Source: Anaerolineales bacterium (GTDB lineage Bacteria > Chloroflexota > Anaerolineae > Anaerolineales > E44-bin32). From it: a DNA stretch of 7,176 nt. Shown here piece after piece: positions 1 to 6,347 of the stretch (within the stretch, counting starts at the first letter, position 1; every line of letters begins with the position of its first letter). The stretch lies in assembly GCA_030673085.1 (NCBI GenBank), contig DAOVFE010000084.1, positions 1-7,176 of the forward strand. The letters run 5' to 3'. The notes beneath the pieces were generated by a model. The model was not told the origin of the DNA. It saw only the letters and a list, made by a program, of their open reading frames with translations, and did not search any database. Both the position numbers and the translations under genes were made by a program.

Positions 1-2493
1 ATCGCTACTGCACCCGAGCTTTCCCGTGCATTAAGCAGCCTGCCGCATCCGCTGATTGGAGTTGCGCTTCGCTATTGGCAAATCGATACCGAATTGGAAA
101 AGTGGCAGTTGCAGACAGCTAGAGCACTGGATCAAGTACTGGATGCTTTGACTGGAACTGTGGTATTTGTGCCCTTTCACAATAGCGCCCGGATCTTAGA
201 GAATGATCGCAAAGCTTGTTTAGCGGTTAGAGAGCAGATGCGATTAGCCGAACGGGCCGTTCTGGCGCCGCCCAGCCTGGATCCACTGCAGTGTTTCTTT
301 GCCATGCAGCATTTTGATCTGGTCCTGGGTATGCGTTTACATGCTTTGATTTCGGCCGTGCGGGGGGCAGTACCTTGTGTCGGAATGAATTATGATCCAA
401 AGGTTAAGAGCTTCTTGGATCAGGCCAACCTGGGGGATTATTGTCTGGAGCTTTCGGACATCAAGGCGGATATGCTTGCATCGCGTTTGTTAGCAGCATA
501 TCGGAACCGTGATCAATTGCGGTTGGATATGGTTCGGTATGCTGCGGAAATGACCGAAGAAAAGTCTATTAGTGCACAAGAGGCCCTCGATTTAGCCGAC
601 AATCCTCCGAAGAGTGCGGCCGGATCCCCTCTCTTATCAGAACTTGTACTGCATAAAACACAGAACCTTGCTCGCATCGAGAACCAGATAGAAGAACTTC
701 AATCTGATTTTGAGGATGCACACAATGATCTTAGAACCATGCTTAAAGAAAGGAAGGCAATCCAAGATCATGTGATTATGCTTAATAATCATCTTAAGGG
801 CATCCGCAACCGTTTTGAAATGACTGCCGATCAACCGGAGCAAGCTGATCAATTACCGGCAGATGCAATAGCAGGGTTGGAGATAGCTCGGCGACGGCTC
901 TCGGATCTGGACGGCTATGTATCAGAAGTCGAGAAAAAGTGGCGTGAAGCTGAGGCAGCTCAAAAGACCATGCGGCAAGAACTTGAATCCCAGTTCTTGG
1001 CTCTTGATCAAAAGCTATCAGAGGCTGAACAGAAAAGACGAACGGCCGAATCCGCCCAGCAGCATCTGCAGCAAGAATTCGATAAACTACAACAATCGCG
1101 AGGATTTCGTTTGCTGCTCGCAGCATGGAATATAATTTGGAGACTTCGGGACCCCAAACAGCAAATTGTGGAGCTAAGAGATGTCCTTGGATCGTGGGCA
1201 GCGAGCTTGCAGAGTCGGCTTGTAAGATTGGGGAAAAAGATAGGCAGCCTGCTCACTTCGCCGTCCAGTAGTATTATGCGTGGGATCTATTGGAAGGTAA
1301 GGAAAGCTCTACAGGCTGTAGTTAGTCCAGATGCTGCTGCAAGTGATCTATTAGGCTTTGAGAAAGAAATCGCGAAGTTTGAAAAATTTGTTGCCTCGAG
1401 CGATGCGCCGGCGGTTATAGCTATCTTCGCTTCTACACAGCTAATCGAAAGTGAAGGGCAGCGATCAACTAATCTCACATTGGAGCTTTCGCGTCGTGGT
1501 TATCCGACTGTTTTCGTTTATTGGCGATGGCATAAGCATGATGTGTGCCCACAGAATCGGCTTACAGAAGGAATTCTTCAAATACCTTATGACGTTGCTG
1601 TAAGCCATCCGGGAATGTTGTTTCGAGCTTTTGGCGGGAAAGAGAAGATTGCGATCTTCGAATTTCCACACCCATCCTTTTTTAAGCCATTAGCGGAGGC
1701 TCAGGCTGCCGGATGGATCATACTATACGACGCAGTTGATGATTGGGCGGAATTTCACCGTGTTGGACAGGCTACATGGTATGACGAAGGGTTTGAGAAG
1801 CATATTGTCGGCGCAGCAGATGCCGTGTTTGCAGTGAATCAGAATATTGCTAATTACATTCGATCCCTAGGCAGGGAGTGGGTGGATATTATTCCAAATG
1901 GCGTGTATCCGGGAGTGGAGAGAATCGATCAAGAGCGCCATCTTGAGCAGGGCGAGATTACAATAGGCTATTTTGGTTACCTTGCGGGCGCCTGGTTTGA
2001 TTGGAAGCTATTGGAGGAAGTAGCTCAGCGCCAACCATCATGGCGGATTTATCTGATTGGTTATGGCGGTGAATCTAAAGGGCTTTCACTACCGGGTAAT
2101 ATCTGTATATTAGGGAAAAAACCGCGGCATCAGCTAGCTTCCTTTGCGGCTCAATGGGATGTGGCCATTGTTCCATTCAAACCTGAACGACTTGCCGCTG
2201 GAGCGGATCCAATTAAAACCTATGAGTATCTTGCTATGGGTTTGCCGGTGGTTGTAACTGGAGTATTCCCGCCCGAGGGTGCTGAACGATTCGTTATGCG
2301 GGCAAGCGGGACAGATGAATTTATGGCGAAAGTGCGCCAGGCTTCAGCCATAGGAGCTTCAGAAAGATTGCAATGCGTTCAATTTGCCAAGACGTGCACA
2401 TGGGGAAAACGATTGGACTCTATGTTATCAGCCATCCGGGCCGGCGCTCAGCGAGTGGGTGAGAAGCGGTCGTTGTTTGAGGAGAGCCGGTGA
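1..2493 (+). CDS. Fused polysaccharide pyruvyl transferase (CsaB-like) - coiled coil - GT4-type glycosyltransferase, 5' partial
   Basis: The frame is open from the first base, so this is the 3' part of a longer gene; 830 codons are visible. Window codons 1-190 match the C-terminal half of the polysaccharide pyruvyl transferase family, which adds pyruvate ketals to cell-wall sugars. Visible motifs are IGVALRYW (19-26), VFVPFHN, the hallmark GMRLHAL (110-116) and MNYDPKV. About codons 215-365 are rich in E, K, Q and R with heptad-like spacing, a coiled coil. A short hydrophobic stretch follows (GFRLLLAAWNIIW, from 368). From about 470 to 800 there is a GT-B glycosyltransferase resembling GT4: YDAVDDW, IIPNGVYP, GYFGYL (656-661) and DPIKTYEYLAMGLPVVVT (736-753) at the nucleotide-sugar site. 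The TTG at 94 is rejected as a start because pyruvyl transferase motifs lie upstream of it. It is probably a cytoplasmic or membrane-associated enzyme that both glycosylates and pyruvylates a surface glycan. Domain calls are firm; donor and acceptor are unknown. Confidence 0.86.
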   Translation: MATAPELSRALSSLPHPLIGVALRYWQIDTELEKWQLQTARALDQVLDALTGTVVFVPFHNSARILENDRKACLAVREQMRLAERAVLAPPSLDPLQCFFAMQHFDLVLGMRLHALISAVRGAVPCVGMNYDPKVKSFLDQANLGDYCLELSDIKADMLASRLLAAYRNRDQLRLDMVRYAAEMTEEKSISAQEALDLADNPPKSAAGSPLLSELVLHKTQNLARIENQIEELQSDFEDAHNDLRTMLKERKAIQDHVIMLNNHLKGIRNRFEMTADQPEQADQLPADAIAGLEIARRRLSDLDGYVSEVEKKWREAEAAQKTMRQELESQFLALDQKLSEAEQKRRTAESAQQHLQQEFDKLQQSRGFRLLLAAWNIIWRLRDPKQQIVELRDVLGSWAASLQSRLVRLGKKIGSLLTSPSSSIMRGIYWKVRKALQAVVSPDAAASDLLGFEKEIAKFEKFVASSDAPAVIAIFASTQLIESEGQRSTNLTLELSRRGYPTVFVYWRWHKHDVCPQNRLTEGILQIPYDVAVSHPGMLFRAFGGKEKIAIFEFPHPSFFKPLAEAQAAGWIILYDAVDDWAEFHRVGQATWYDEGFEKHIVGAADAVFAVNQNIANYIRSLGREWVDIIPNGVYPGVERIDQERHLEQGEITIGYFGYLAGAWFDWKLLEEVAQRQPSWRIYLIGYGGESKGLSLPGNICILGKKPRHQLASFAAQWDVAIVPFKPERLAAGADPIKTYEYLAMGLPVVVTGVFPPEGAERFVMRASGTDEFMAKVRQASAIGASERLQCVQFAKTCTWGKRLDSMLSAIRAGAQRVGEKRSLFEESR
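2479..2484 (+). promoter_or_regulatory. Ribosome binding site for the overlapping GTG start at 2490
   Basis: GAGGAG lies inside the end of the preceding gene, five bases before the GTG at 2490. It supports this unusual start codon and the GTGA overlap with the upstream stop, which suggests coupled translation. Confidence 0.7.
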
Positions 2494-3551
2494 AAGTGCT
2501 GTTTATTTATAAATACTTGACGGTTGGCGGAGTAGAAACCGTGCTTCGTGCGCGGTTTGATTACCTTCAGAAATGGAAGATTGATGCGTATGCCTGGTTT
2601 CTAGTGGATGGCCCTGGAAGGTCGCTTTTCAAGGGGTTTGAAAAACAAATCGGAATCGGCGGGATTCATGCATTTGCCGAGCATATCGATCATAACCAAT
2701 ACGATCTCCTGGACTCATTAGATACTGAAGAGGTCTTTCCCTTATTACAAAGGCGTCGTCCGGCGCCGAAGATGGTGATTGAGTTTCATACACCCTACCG
2801 GGAAAATCAGGCATATTTACGCTCACTGGGTTCTCTAAATGTGGATGCGTTCTTTGTTCCTTCGACTTTTCAGGCAGAAGTTGCAAGATCCAATATTAAA
2901 AGGGACGCGGTAATCAAGGTTATTCCAAACCCACTAAACCCCCTTTTCACTAAAGAGCCAGGCCCCTTTTTGCCGGTTCCGCCAAGGCCGGTAATGGGGT
3001 GGATTGGGCGGATGGACGATTTGAAGAATTGGCCGGAGTTCCTTCATATCGCCGGCAACCTCAGACGTCGAGGGCAAGATATCGAATGTTGGATTATTGG
3101 AGTTCCGGCTGGAATCCCAGTTGCGGATCGGCTCTTGTTGCTGGCCAGGAAAGAGAGAATACTAGATCGGCTTCAGTGGTTTCGAGGAGTCCCTCACAAG
3201 CAGATGCCAGCATTTCTAGACGCTATTCGGGATTCCGGTGGCGCGGTTATCTCGACCTCGCGCGGCGATTCTTTTGGTATGACGATTGCGGAAGCCATGG
3301 CGCGTTGCTGCGCGGTAGTCGTTCCTTCAGAAGGCCCATTTCGTGAGTTTGTGAGTGCAGGAGAGGATGGCTTCTATTATCATCCTGGAAATCCAGAGGA
3401 TGCTGCAAACAAGATTGAAACGCTGCTGACAGATGACAAGCTGCGGGAGAAATTCGGCCATCATGGTCGAAATCATATCCTACAGCAACATGATCCCAAT
3501 CATGCGATCGGCGTATTGGCAAAAGAGCTTCATTCGATTGCAGGCTGCTGA
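2490..3551 (+). CDS. GT4-type glycosyltransferase (GT-B fold)
   Basis: A complete 353-residue glycosyltransferase, a normal length for family GT4. It transfers a sugar from an activated donor to a growing surface glycan, probably at the cytoplasmic face of the membrane. The N-terminal acceptor domain carries the classic GGVE loop (13-16) after a first strand KVLFIYKYL. FVPSTFQAE (122-130) and VIPNPLNP (144-151) end this domain. The donor domain shows GWIGRMDDLKNW (170-181), with the basic pair R174 and K179 expected to contact the donor diphosphate. SRGDSFGMTIAEAMA (257-271) follows, then PSEGPFREFV. In the E-x7-E motif the first acidic residue is Asp260 rather than Glu, while Glu268 is kept. 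The GTG start is chosen because it overlaps the previous stop codon, has a good ribosome binding site and places the first strand at the N-terminus. It is co-transcribed with the fused upstream gene. Sugar specificity cannot be told from sequence. Confidence 0.9.
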   Translation: MKVLFIYKYLTVGGVETVLRARFDYLQKWKIDAYAWFLVDGPGRSLFKGFEKQIGIGGIHAFAEHIDHNQYDLLDSLDTEEVFPLLQRRRPAPKMVIEFHTPYRENQAYLRSLGSLNVDAFFVPSTFQAEVARSNIKRDAVIKVIPNPLNPLFTKEPGPFLPVPPRPVMGWIGRMDDLKNWPEFLHIAGNLRRRGQDIECWIIGVPAGIPVADRLLLLARKERILDRLQWFRGVPHKQMPAFLDAIRDSGGAVISTSRGDSFGMTIAEAMARCCAVVVPSEGPFREFVSAGEDGFYYHPGNPEDAANKIETLLTDDKLREKFGHHGRNHILQQHDPNHAIGVLAKELHSIAGC

Positions 3552-3556
3552 TTCTA

Positions 3557-3646
3557 ATGATGCGAGAAGAGAGATCCATTTTCCTACTGGTGGCCGCTTT
3601 TTTCAGTGGACTCATAGCATCTCACTTCATCTACTTATGGGAATAA
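3557..3646 (+). CDS. Possible 29-residue hydrophobic peptide or gene remnant
   Basis: A short frame begins with tandem ATG codons five bases after the upstream glycosyltransferase stop. It encodes a charged N-terminus (MMREER) followed by one hydrophobic segment (SIFLLVAAFFSGLIASHFIY), then stops at TAA 3644-3646. The pattern fits a tiny single-pass membrane peptide, but it could equally be the scrap of a larger membrane protein gene. No good ribosome binding site precedes it; translation could depend on coupling to the upstream gene. I recognise no family. Confidence 0.25.
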   Translation: MMREERSIFLLVAAFFSGLIASHFIYLWE

Positions 3647-3662
3647 GGCAGAATTCCCCGGC

Positions 3663-3740
3663 ATGCGACGCACGCTATCGCTTGTTATTGGCCTTCTTCA
3701 CCTTAGCATGGGTTTTCTATTTCTAGCCTCGTCGCAATAA
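3663..3740 (+). pseudogene. Possible 5' remnant of a membrane protein gene (25 codons)
   Basis: ATG 3663 opens a 25-codon frame. It reads MRRTLSLVIGLLHLSMG and then FLFLASSQ, a positively charged start followed by a hydrophobic core, as in a first transmembrane helix or a signal peptide. It stops at TAA 3738-3740, just before an AT-rich hairpin and about 40 bases before the insertion sequence. The likely reading is the start of a third polysaccharide-cluster gene whose body has been lost. The length is so short that chance is a real alternative. Confidence 0.25.
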
Positions 3741-3773
3741 TTTTGTGTTTCTGTGGTAGAAATTATTTTTTTT
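3736..3773 (+). terminator. Weak candidate intrinsic terminator
   Basis: AATAATTT (3736-3743) is a perfect inverted repeat of AAATTATT (3760-3767). A nested alternative hairpin is TTTCT (3748-3752), loop GTGGT, AGAAA (3758-3762). Either is followed by eight T (3766-3773). Stems are almost all A-T, so stability is low. Its place after the + strand polysaccharide genes fits a terminator for that operon. Confidence 0.35.
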
Positions 3774-3780
3774 ATATAAC

Positions 3781-3806
3781 TTGGATTCAAGTGTCTAGTG
3801 CAACAA
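3781..3806. repeat. Terminal inverted repeat of the IS30-family element (transposase 3' side)
   Basis: This end matches the reverse complement of 4803-4828 at 22 of 26 positions by eye. It shares the blocks GATTCAA and AGTGCAACAA. The transposase stop codon (3787-3789, read on the - strand) lies inside the repeat, so its last residues are encoded by the element's end. Confidence 0.8.
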
Positions 3807-4737
3807 GCTCCTCAGAGAATACCTCATGAGGGGTGAGAAAATCAAGTCGTTTGCGAGGTCGATGGTTGAGCTGATGCATAATGATAACCAGCTCCAGCTG
3901 ATCAACGTCATCCAAGCGTCGTTTCTTGGGTAAATATTGTCGGATCAATCCATTCGTGTTCTCATTTGTGCCTCGTTCCCAGGAAGAATAAGGATGAGCG
4001 AAATAAACTTCTGCTCCGGTTTGCTCAGCGATCTGGGAATGATGAGCGAACTCTTTGCCATTATCAACAGTCAGTGTTTTTACATGCGATACAGATTTCA
4101 ACAACATGGCGGCTTGGACTTCAACCCGGCTGGCTTCTCTTTTTGGGAGCGCACCCAGAAGGGTGTAGCCAGATTTGCGCTCAACCAGGGTTAGTACTGC
4201 GCCTTTGTGTAGTGCTCCAATGATTGTATCTCCTTCCCAGTCTCCTAAACGACTGCGGTCTTCAACAATCCCCGGTCTCAGATCAATACTGACCCGATTA
4301 GGGATTATTCCCCTGCGATCTCTGCCATTTATGCGCTTTCTCCGCTTTTTTTGACAGCGCAGATGCCTCCACAGGTCTCCTCCTGAACGTTTATCATCAT
4401 AAACGTACTGGTAGATCCATTCATGACTGATTGCATATCCTGCTTTTTTCAACCGACCTGCTATTTGCTCCGGGCTCCAGTCCATGCGCAGCTTTTCTTC
4501 TACCAGTTCCCAGACAGCCCTTTGAATCCTGGCTTTTGCTTTCTGCTGTCTGGATTCAGCGAACCTGTGCGCTTGCTGTGGCTGGTATCCTCGTCCGCCT
4601 CGATTTCGTTTTAGTTCCCGGTATACCGTTGAGCGATGTACTCCAACCACCTCTGCTATTTTTGATTGTGAATGTGCTGTTTTCAACAACGTATAAATCT
4701 GGTATCGTTGTATTTGAGTGAGTTGTGTGTAGGTCAT
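3787..4737 (-). CDS. IS30-family transposase, intact
   Basis: A 316-residue DDE transposase that cuts and joins the ends of its own element. The N-terminal domain is a helix-turn-helix that would bind the terminal repeats (about residues 18-43, with IAEVVGVHRSTVYRELKRN). A second DNA-binding region follows (WSPEQIAGRL, HEWIYQYVY). The RNase H-like catalytic core shows GDWEGDTIIG with Asp170, TVDNGKEF with Asp225, and WERGTNENTNGLIRQYLPK with Glu259. The 33 residues between the second Asp and the Glu are the DD(33)E spacing of IS30. The C-terminal LNHRPRKRLDFLTPHEVF is also a family signature. Length is within the usual range and no frameshift or stop is present, so the protein is probably functional. 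The ATG is supported by an AAGGAG site just upstream. Confidence 0.95.
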   Translation of the reverse strand: MTYTQLTQIQRYQIYTLLKTAHSQSKIAEVVGVHRSTVYRELKRNRGGRGYQPQQAHRFAESRQQKAKARIQRAVWELVEEKLRMDWSPEQIAGRLKKAGYAISHEWIYQYVYDDKRSGGDLWRHLRCQKKRRKRINGRDRRGIIPNRVSIDLRPGIVEDRSRLGDWEGDTIIGALHKGAVLTLVERKSGYTLLGALPKREASRVEVQAAMLLKSVSHVKTLTVDNGKEFAHHSQIAEQTGAEVYFAHPYSSWERGTNENTNGLIRQYLPKKRRLDDVDQLELVIIMHQLNHRPRKRLDFLTPHEVFSEELVALDT

Positions 4738-4741
4738 TGTT

Positions 4742-4747
4742 CTCCTT
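4742..4747 (-). promoter_or_regulatory. Ribosome binding site of the IS30 transposase
   Basis: Read on the - strand, AAGGAG stands four bases before the ATG at 4737 and fixes the transposase start. The leader between this site and the terminal repeat (about 4748-4802) should hold the element's promoter, but I see no clear -35/-10 pair. Confidence 0.6.
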
Positions 4748-4802
4748 TGATTTGCCGATCTTGGAGACTATCCTACACCATCTCACTCACTTTCTTTTCT
4801 CT

Positions 4803-4828
4803 TTGTTGCACTTGATAGTTGAATCTAA
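4803..4828. repeat. Terminal inverted repeat of the IS30-family element (transposase 5' side)
   Basis: Contains TTGTTGCACTTGATAG followed by TTGAATC, the inverted partner of 3781-3806. It lies about 65 bases upstream of the transposase start, as expected for the left end of an IS30-type element. Confidence 0.8.
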
Positions 4829-4898
4829 TCCTTCTAATCATCTCTTATCCGAGGTGTACACAACATAGAAACGTTGCATGCAATGCCGCTTCCTTCAA

Positions 4899-5996
4899 TT
4901 ACACGATTTCATTCGACAAATCGCCAGTTGACTTGCTGCTGCTCCCAAAGGTCAAGCCCAAAGCCAGAAGCAAGCCGCCGGCGATCGCGATGATTAAACC
5001 GCGAACCAATAATATTTTTTGGCTTCTGCTAACTATCCTATAAAAAAAGGCCATCAGCATGCTTTTATCCATCATCATTGGCCATTGTTGTTCTAGGAAC
5101 AGTTGGAACAAAGTTTTGCCCATAAAAGCAGGCGTGATCAGCGCTATTGGAATTATAAGAAGCCCTGAACTCAGTAGTGGTATTCCCCACCATAAACCGA
5201 GCTCTCTCCAGGATCGAATGATCAGCGCCATGATCAGTCCCATGAGGATAACTGGAGCCAGCCAACTCCATTGCATAATAGCGTGAACCAGCCTGAGCAT
5301 TTCTCGCGCCCTCACAAGATCCCCCGTCATCTGAGCATCCCCCTGATTATCCAGCAGCAAGATCTCTGGCGGCAAAGCATGATACTCTTCAACTAACCAA
5401 AAGGCTCCTCTATTAACTAGATCACGCTTCAGTGCTGGCTCTGCAGGACGACATGCAAACTGGACATCCCCCTCGCTAATCGAGAATTCAAGCAATTGCT
5501 GTGGAGTACATAGCGGCCAGGTACTGATTATTAAATTCGCTGCATCTTCGGCTTTAGAGAAGTCCATCGATGCCGAAAGAGAATCTAGGTCTATCAAGAT
5601 TTTGGGTTGCTCATTCTCTTCAAATACCCATCTATAAAATACATTTATAGAGCCAATTACTTGATCCCTGATCCAATCTGATGGAAGGAGCATTTCAATT
5701 AGCTCTCGGCGTTCTTCCGGGCCAAGCTCCATTATTGCTCGGTTCAAGGATAGAGGTGTATTGCTTCCATCATCAAACCATTCGTCTTCCATGATCTGGC
5801 TGATTAGCCAGTCTTGTACAAAATCAGAATCGGCCAGGACATCTGCTACCATGTTGGTCATTATTTCAGGGGAAAAAAGCACTCTAGACAAGCTGTTGGA
5901 GAGCATACTAATAGAAAGTGTAATCACGACGAGGACTGCCGCAATAATAGCCAGAATCTTTGCTATACTTGCCAAGAGACTTTTTGATTTCTCCAT
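4899..5996 (-). CDS. Uncharacterised four-helix membrane protein with a large extracytoplasmic domain
   Basis: A 365-residue protein of unknown function. A short basic N-terminus (MEKSKS) leads into a hydrophobic helix at about 9-31, which looks like an uncleaved anchor. Residues 35-240 form an acidic, soluble domain, probably outside the cell. This domain holds helical segments (PEIMTNMVADVLADSDFVQD, LGPEERRELIEMLLPSDW). It also has the only striking motif, Cys163 in PLCTPQQLLEF and Cys182 in FACRP, 19 residues apart, which could form a disulfide. Three further helices follow at about 243-262, 267-289 and 329-349, then a polar tail. The plan (one helix, ectodomain, three helices) resembles membrane proteins I recall from Anaerolineae, with CTxxQL...CxP between helices; I know no function for them. 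The start is supported by AGAGGTG just upstream. The gene stands alone between the insertion sequence and a 350-base gap, so context gives no role. Confidence 0.8.
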   Translation of the reverse strand: MEKSKSLLASIAKILAIIAAVLVVITLSISMLSNSLSRVLFSPEIMTNMVADVLADSDFVQDWLISQIMEDEWFDDGSNTPLSLNRAIMELGPEERRELIEMLLPSDWIRDQVIGSINVFYRWVFEENEQPKILIDLDSLSASMDFSKAEDAANLIISTWPLCTPQQLLEFSISEGDVQFACRPAEPALKRDLVNRGAFWLVEEYHALPPEILLLDNQGDAQMTGDLVRAREMLRLVHAIMQWSWLAPVILMGLIMALIIRSWRELGLWWGIPLLSSGLLIIPIALITPAFMGKTLFQLFLEQQWPMMMDKSMLMAFFYRIVSRSQKILLVRGLIIAIAGGLLLALGLTFGSSSKSTGDLSNEIV

Positions 5997-6000
5997 TATT

Positions 6001-6007
6001 CACCTCT
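6001..6007 (-). promoter_or_regulatory. Ribosome binding site of the membrane protein gene
   Basis: Read on the - strand, AGAGGTG stands four bases before the ATG at 5996. It fixes that start in preference to the in-frame methionine codons further in, which would cut into or remove the first helix. Confidence 0.55.
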
Positions 6008-6095
6008 CGCTTTAATCCATGCTAAATATGTCCTGTATCTTCATAATTAACGAGAAAGAGATCTACAGTGTAAAAACCGAACAGCTGATGGCATC

Positions 6096-6124
6096 ATTAT
6101 ATTCAATCTTTATTACGATGAAAC
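6096..6124 (-). promoter_or_regulatory. Candidate sigma-70-like promoter for the membrane protein gene
   Basis: On the - strand a perfect TATAAT (6096-6101) has a poor -35 match, GTTTCA (6119-6124), at 17-base spacing. It would start transcription about 90 bases before the ATG at 5996. AT-rich DNA produces such matches by chance, so this is tentative. Confidence 0.25.
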
Positions 6125-6347
6125 CATAAGGTAAACGAATATTCGCAGCATCAGAAGGAACGCTCGCTTCTAGATAATGCAGGTTTGTATATAGCCTTAG
6201 TGGTGATAAACGGAGAATGTTGAAAAATTACTTGTCTCAAAAACAGTTGGGCAGATAAGGAATGAAAGCTCCGCTCCTACCCTATATCTACTAGCTTATT
6301 GCTAATATTTCCTCTTTTTCAGCACTCTCTAGCTGCAAATCTCTGAA

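Larger units (their letters stand above)
3781..4828 (-). mobile_element. Complete IS30-family insertion sequence, about 1048 bp
   Basis: One intact IS30-type transposase fills nearly the whole element, and imperfect inverted repeats of about 26 bp close both ends. The total length is typical of the family. The outer boundary is set by where the repeats stop matching and may be off by one to three bases. No convincing target duplication is seen: the three bases outside the chosen ends are AAC on the left and TCC on the right. The element sits between the polysaccharide genes (+) and a membrane protein gene (-) that converge on it, so it does not visibly break either main gene. Confidence 0.85.
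5997..6347. other. Intergenic stretch without a convincing gene
   Basis: About 350 AT-rich bases separate the membrane protein start from the end of the oxidoreductase gene. Apart from the ribosome binding site and the tentative promoter at the left, I see no coding frame of note, no strong hairpin followed by T on the - strand, and no tRNA-like fold. The gap suggests that the two - strand genes are separate transcription units. Confidence 0.6.

Noticed and set aside
94..96. TTG at 94 as the start of the first gene
   Set aside because: The frame is open to base 1, and the pyruvyl transferase motif IGVALRYW is encoded upstream of this codon, so the gene begins outside the window.
637..1256. 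Several - strand frames inside the first gene
   Set aside because: They are antisense shadows of the coiled-coil coding region, with low-complexity composition and no start signals.
3247..3615. A 122-codon - strand frame antisense to the second glycosyltransferase
   Set aside because: It lies opposite the conserved donor-site motifs of a clear glycosyltransferase and shows no domain of its own.
3433..3726. A 97-codon + strand frame overlapping the end of the second glycosyltransferase
   Set aside because: Its first third is out of frame inside a well-supported gene and it resembles no protein family; its hydrophobic end reflects the T-rich DNA of the gap.
3937..4721. + strand frames inside the insertion sequence
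   Set aside because: They are the complement of the intact transposase gene, which fully explains the coding signal.
5761..6015. An 84-codon + strand frame opposite the start of the membrane protein gene
   Set aside because: Its hydrophobic end is the complement of the N-terminal helix coding region; the - strand frame has the ribosome binding site and a sensible membrane topology.
5997..6347. A possible riboswitch or small RNA gene in the long intergenic gap
   Set aside because: I found no strong stem with a T-run and no recognisable aptamer core, only AT-rich sequence.
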